Source of the DNA: Caldilineaceae bacterium
GTDB lineage: Bacteria; Chloroflexota; Anaerolineae; Caldilineales; Caldilineaceae
Assembly (NCBI GenBank): GCA_019637645.1
Contig: JAHBVH010000013.1
Coordinates: 62,001-126,000 of the forward strand
Direction: 5' to 3'
DNA length: 64,000 nucleotides
Shown here: piece by piece, positions 61,820 through 64,000 of the stretch
Layout of the letters: each line of letters begins with the position of its first letter
How positions within the stretch are numbered: the stretch's first letter is position 1
The notes under the pieces: model-generated
Told to the model about the DNA's origin: nothing
Seen by the model: the letters and a program-made list of their open reading frames with translations, nothing else
The model's database searches: none
Translations under genes and position numbers: made by a program

Positions 61820-61902
61820 GAGCCCTGACAGGGACTTTGGTTGGCGGTTGTGGGCACCAAAGAGCCAACCAGATGACATCGGTTGAAACCCTGTCAGGGC
61901 TC
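61820..61902. repeat. Long hairpin with CTGACAGGG arms
   Basis: GAGCCCTGACAGGG (61820-61833) pairs perfectly with 61889-61902. Inside, TTGGTTGGC pairs with GCCAACC. It follows the enolase-superfamily gene by 40 bases and could end its transcript. Confidence 0.65.
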
Positions 61903-61928
61903 GTTTTGCGTTCATTTCCAGAAAATCG

Positions 61929-61957
61929 TTGACATTTCACCGCGCCCGCGCTATGCT
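61929..61957 (+). promoter_or_regulatory. Promoter of the CHAT gene
   Basis: TTGACA at 61929-61934, a 17-base spacer and TATGCT at 61952-61957, giving a leader of about 170 bases. No other feature is seen before 62133. Confidence 0.65.
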
Positions 61958-62132
61958 GTCTATGGTACAGCCCTCGCCGTGCTCAGTAAACTGTAAGCAT
62001 TTGCGGGAACGATGATCGATCCTTGGGCGTCTGAACCACTATGCTGCCTTCACCGCACTCGGCCAAATTTCCCCCGCTGGTTCGTTTATTAAGCATAACC
62101 GCTTAATGCACCTGCGCGCGGGAGCCAAGCCC

Positions 62133-64000
62133 ATGAGTAGCTCGACCTATCTCGACTTTGATCTCCAATTGACGGCCAACCCAGCCGCGCCCGATGCCAC
62201 GGTGACCTACACCGCGCGCGTCTTGGGGTCGCCCACGGGTGAAGCGCACGGCACCTTCCAAACGCCCTTAGCGGCGGATGACCTCCACCACTTTCAACAA
62301 CAGATTGGGGCGCAGGCCGCGCTGCTCTCCCACACAGAATTACAGGCATTGCTGAAACTGGTGGGGGGACGCCTTTTTGATGCGCTCTTTCAGGAGAAGC
62401 TCCTACTCGCTCTGGAACGAAGCCTTGACGAGGCCGCTCGCCAAAATGCAACGCTGCGTATCAAATTGCGGCTCCACGAAAGCCCAGCCTTGTTGCACCT
62501 CCCTTGGGAATATCTTTATCACCCCCAACGGCAGCGCTTTCTCAGCCAGAGTATGACTACGTCGTTCGTTCATTTTCTGGAATTGCCCACCCCACCAGCC
62601 TCGTTGACGGTTGCTTTGCCCTTGCGCATGATGGTGGTCATTGCCAATCCGACCGATCTAGCACCTTTGGATGTCGAGCGCGAATGGACCAATCTGCAGA
62701 CTGCGCTCAGTGATTTGATCCAGCGGGGTATGGTGATCGTGGATCGCTTGCCGGCAGCGACCAAGGCCGGACTCCAAAGCGCGTTACGCCGCCAAGAATA
62801 TCATATCCTGCACTTTGTGGGGCACGGCGTCTTTGATGAGGAAAACCAAGCTGGCTCGCTGTTGTTCACGACCAGCCATGGCCTGGCTGATCCGATGCTG
62901 GCAAGCGATTTGGCACGTTTACTCCATAATGAACGAACGTTGCGTCTCGTCTTGCTTAACGCCTGTGAATCGGCCCAAACCGGCGTGACGAACCCCTTTG
63001 GTGGGGTTGCTCAAGCGTTGGTGCAACAGGGCGTACCCGCGGTCGTTGCCATGCGCTATCCCATCTCGGATGAAGCTGCGGTGACCTTTTCCCATGAATT
63101 TTATGCGGCCTTGGCCGATGGCTATTCCGTAGACGCCGCGTTGACCGAGGCGCGTGTTGCCATTGCCACACGGCTGGGCAATGGTGAATGGGGCGTGCCC
63201 CAGTTGATCATGCACGCCAAGGATGGTATGCTGTGGCAAGTGGGCGCACCGCCAAACCCGATTGATGGCGCGGCGATTGGTCAGGATTTAGGGCTGCTAA
63301 CCGGGCTGATGCAAAGCGCGGTAGTGCGCGCCTTGGTCGTCACCTATCACGCCGATTTTCGGGCCGCCAGCGAGCAGATTGAGCGCTTGAGCCACTACAA
63401 AGATCTCCACGATCTGCTTCACAAGCTCCACTATCGCTGCTATAGCGTCATCGCACAAGAAGCGCCCCGCTTTCCTCAGGATGAGCTGGCGCTCGACAAC
63501 CTGCTCAACTATGAAGTGACCTTGCAGGATATTACGACCGGGCTGCAACAGACTGCCCAAAAAGTTGGCTTTATCCCCACTGAAATCAGTTGGATCGCCG
63601 ACGTTGTTCAGGCACAGGTTGGGTTGCAGCAAGCCATTGAAGCGCTGGATAGTGAAAAATTGCGGCGGACGCTGTGGCTCTTGCGCCGGGTCTTGGCGCT
63701 ACAGCCCTCTAACATCAACCACCGTTTGATCGGCGCGGCGCGCGCGTTGCGCCTCACCGAAATTGTGGCTTCATTGGCCGCCATTCGGGATGCGCTCCAG
63801 CGGCTTCGGATCGATGGCACCCGCACGGGTCAATTTACAACGGGGGTCGATGCCTTGCAGCAATTGAATACCCGGCTGCAACTCCTGATGGCCGAGCACG
63901 ATCAGTGGCAGGAAGTCCAGCGCATCCTGGGCCGGATCGAAGATGTGATGCTCCATGATCTCACGGAATTAGAATTTTCTTGGCCGGATCTGCGCCAACG
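62133..64000 (+). CDS. CHAT-domain caspase-like protein (C-terminus outside window)
   Basis: Open for 622 codons to the window edge. The ATG at 62133 is preferred because GGGAG precedes it, with an in-frame ATG at 62106 as an alternative. The N-terminal CHAT lead-in (LLHLPWEYLYHP, about 118-129) is followed by the caspase-like core: His231 in LHFVGHGVF and Cys278 in LLNACESA form the catalytic dyad of clan CD proteases. NPFGGVAQALVQQGVPAVVA at about 287-306 is the usual following segment. Residues beyond about 390 are helical and may be a regulatory or effector part. Partners must lie to the right, out of view. A protease is likely; a defence or cell-death role is a family-based possibility. 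Confidence 0.88.
   Translation, partial: MSSSTYLDFDLQLTANPAAPDATVTYTARVLGSPTGEAHGTFQTPLAADDLHHFQQQIGAQAALLSHTELQALLKLVGGRLFDALFQEKLLLALERSLDEAARQNATLRIKLRLHESPALLHLPWEYLYHPQRQRFLSQSMTTSFVHFLELPTPPASLTVALPLRMMVVIANPTDLAPLDVEREWTNLQTALSDLIQRGMVIVDRLPAATKAGLQSALRRQEYHILHFVGHGVFDEENQAGSLLFTTSHGLADPMLASDLARLLHNERTLRLVLLNACESAQTGVTNPFGGVAQALVQQGVPAVVAMRYPISDEAAVTFSHEFYAALADGYSVDAALTEARVAIATRLGNGEWGVPQLIMHAKDGMLWQVGAPPNPIDGAAIGQDLGLLTGLMQSAVVRALVVTYHADFRAASEQIERLSHYKDLHDLLHKLHYRCYSVIAQEAPRFPQDELALDNLLNYEVTLQDITTGLQQTAQKVGFIPTEISWIADVVQAQVGLQQAIEALDSEKLRRTLWLLRRVLALQPSNINHRLIGAARALRLTEIVASLAAIRDALQRLRIDGTRTGQFTTGVDALQQLNTRLQLLMAEHDQWQEVQRILGRIEDVMLHDLTELEFSWPDLRQ

Noticed and set aside
1..64000. tRNA or rRNA genes
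   Set aside because: I looked for T-loop and acceptor patterns in the gaps and for conserved rRNA segments and found none I could support by eye. A tRNAscan-SE or Infernal run would settle it.

Overview
The window looks like part of the chromosome of a free-living heterotrophic member of the Chloroflexota, most like Anaerolineae or Caldilineae. That placement is an inference. It rests on moderately high GC, secreted proteins with long Thr/Pro linkers and a 'YLPLLM' or 'FLPVLLVN' hydrophobic motif near the C-terminus, PKD and beta-helix surface proteins, lipoprotein solute-binding proteins, and dense short palindromic intergenic repeats. No rRNA, tRNA, CRISPR array, phage or intact insertion sequence was seen.

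Layout. Positions 1-9.1 kb hold mostly minus-strand carbohydrate and hydroxy-acid genes: two medium-chain dehydrogenases, a secreted beta-helix/dockerin/cohesin-like protein, an enolase-superfamily dehydratase (plus strand), and a three-gene operon of class V aminotransferase, LarA-type racemase and SMP-30 lactonase. Positions 9.4-14.7 kb hold a compact genome-defence/repair block: an McrB-like GTPase with an EVE-like and Mrr-type front end, McrC, and an overlapping YcaQ/AlkX-type DNA glycosylase. Positions 14.9-22.2 kb hold a DUF2207 membrane protein, a GH29 alpha-L-fucosidase, a sugar isomerase/dehydrogenase pair, and a DUF2442/DUF4160 pair broken by a repeat. Positions 22.8-33.0 kb hold a processive GT2 glycosyltransferase, a class III aminotransferase, a PKD surface protein, RimO, a MerR-like coiled-coil protein, a DUF1232 protein and an XPB-N-terminus-like protein. 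Positions 33.1-40.4 kb hold an oligopeptide-type ABC importer (binding protein and two permeases, no ATPases) and a lone molybdenum hydroxylase large subunit.

Positions 40.5-48.1 kb are a long plus-strand run: a D-cysteine desulfhydrase/ACC-deaminase-like enzyme, three short-chain dehydrogenase/epimerase genes, a LOV-domain histidine kinase, a hydroxyacid-oxoacid transhydrogenase-like iron alcohol dehydrogenase, and a lysophospholipase-like hydrolase. Positions 48.1-51.9 kb hold, on the minus strand, an unusually long duplicated UxaA-type dehydratase and an HpcH/HpaI aldolase. Positions 52.3-61.8 kb hold an S9 peptidase, a rhodanese, a DUF423 protein, a sugar ABC importer (Tat lipoprotein plus two permeases), an esterase-like hydrolase and a second enolase-superfamily enzyme. 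From 62.1 kb to the end runs a CHAT-family caspase-like protein cut by the window edge.

The metabolic theme is uptake of oligosaccharides or sugar acids and their non-phosphorylative breakdown: dehydrogenases, lactonase, acid-sugar dehydratases, pyruvate aldolase, fucosidase and transhydrogenase. The specific substrate cannot be read from sequence alone.

At least five families of short dispersed palindromic repeats occupy the gaps between genes. One, about 85 bp with inverted ends around TAGRWGTTACGC, has landed in a DUF4160 gene and appears to supply the stop codon of another gene. Another, about 110 nt, keeps its hairpins while the stem sequence changes between copies, which suggests a structured RNA.
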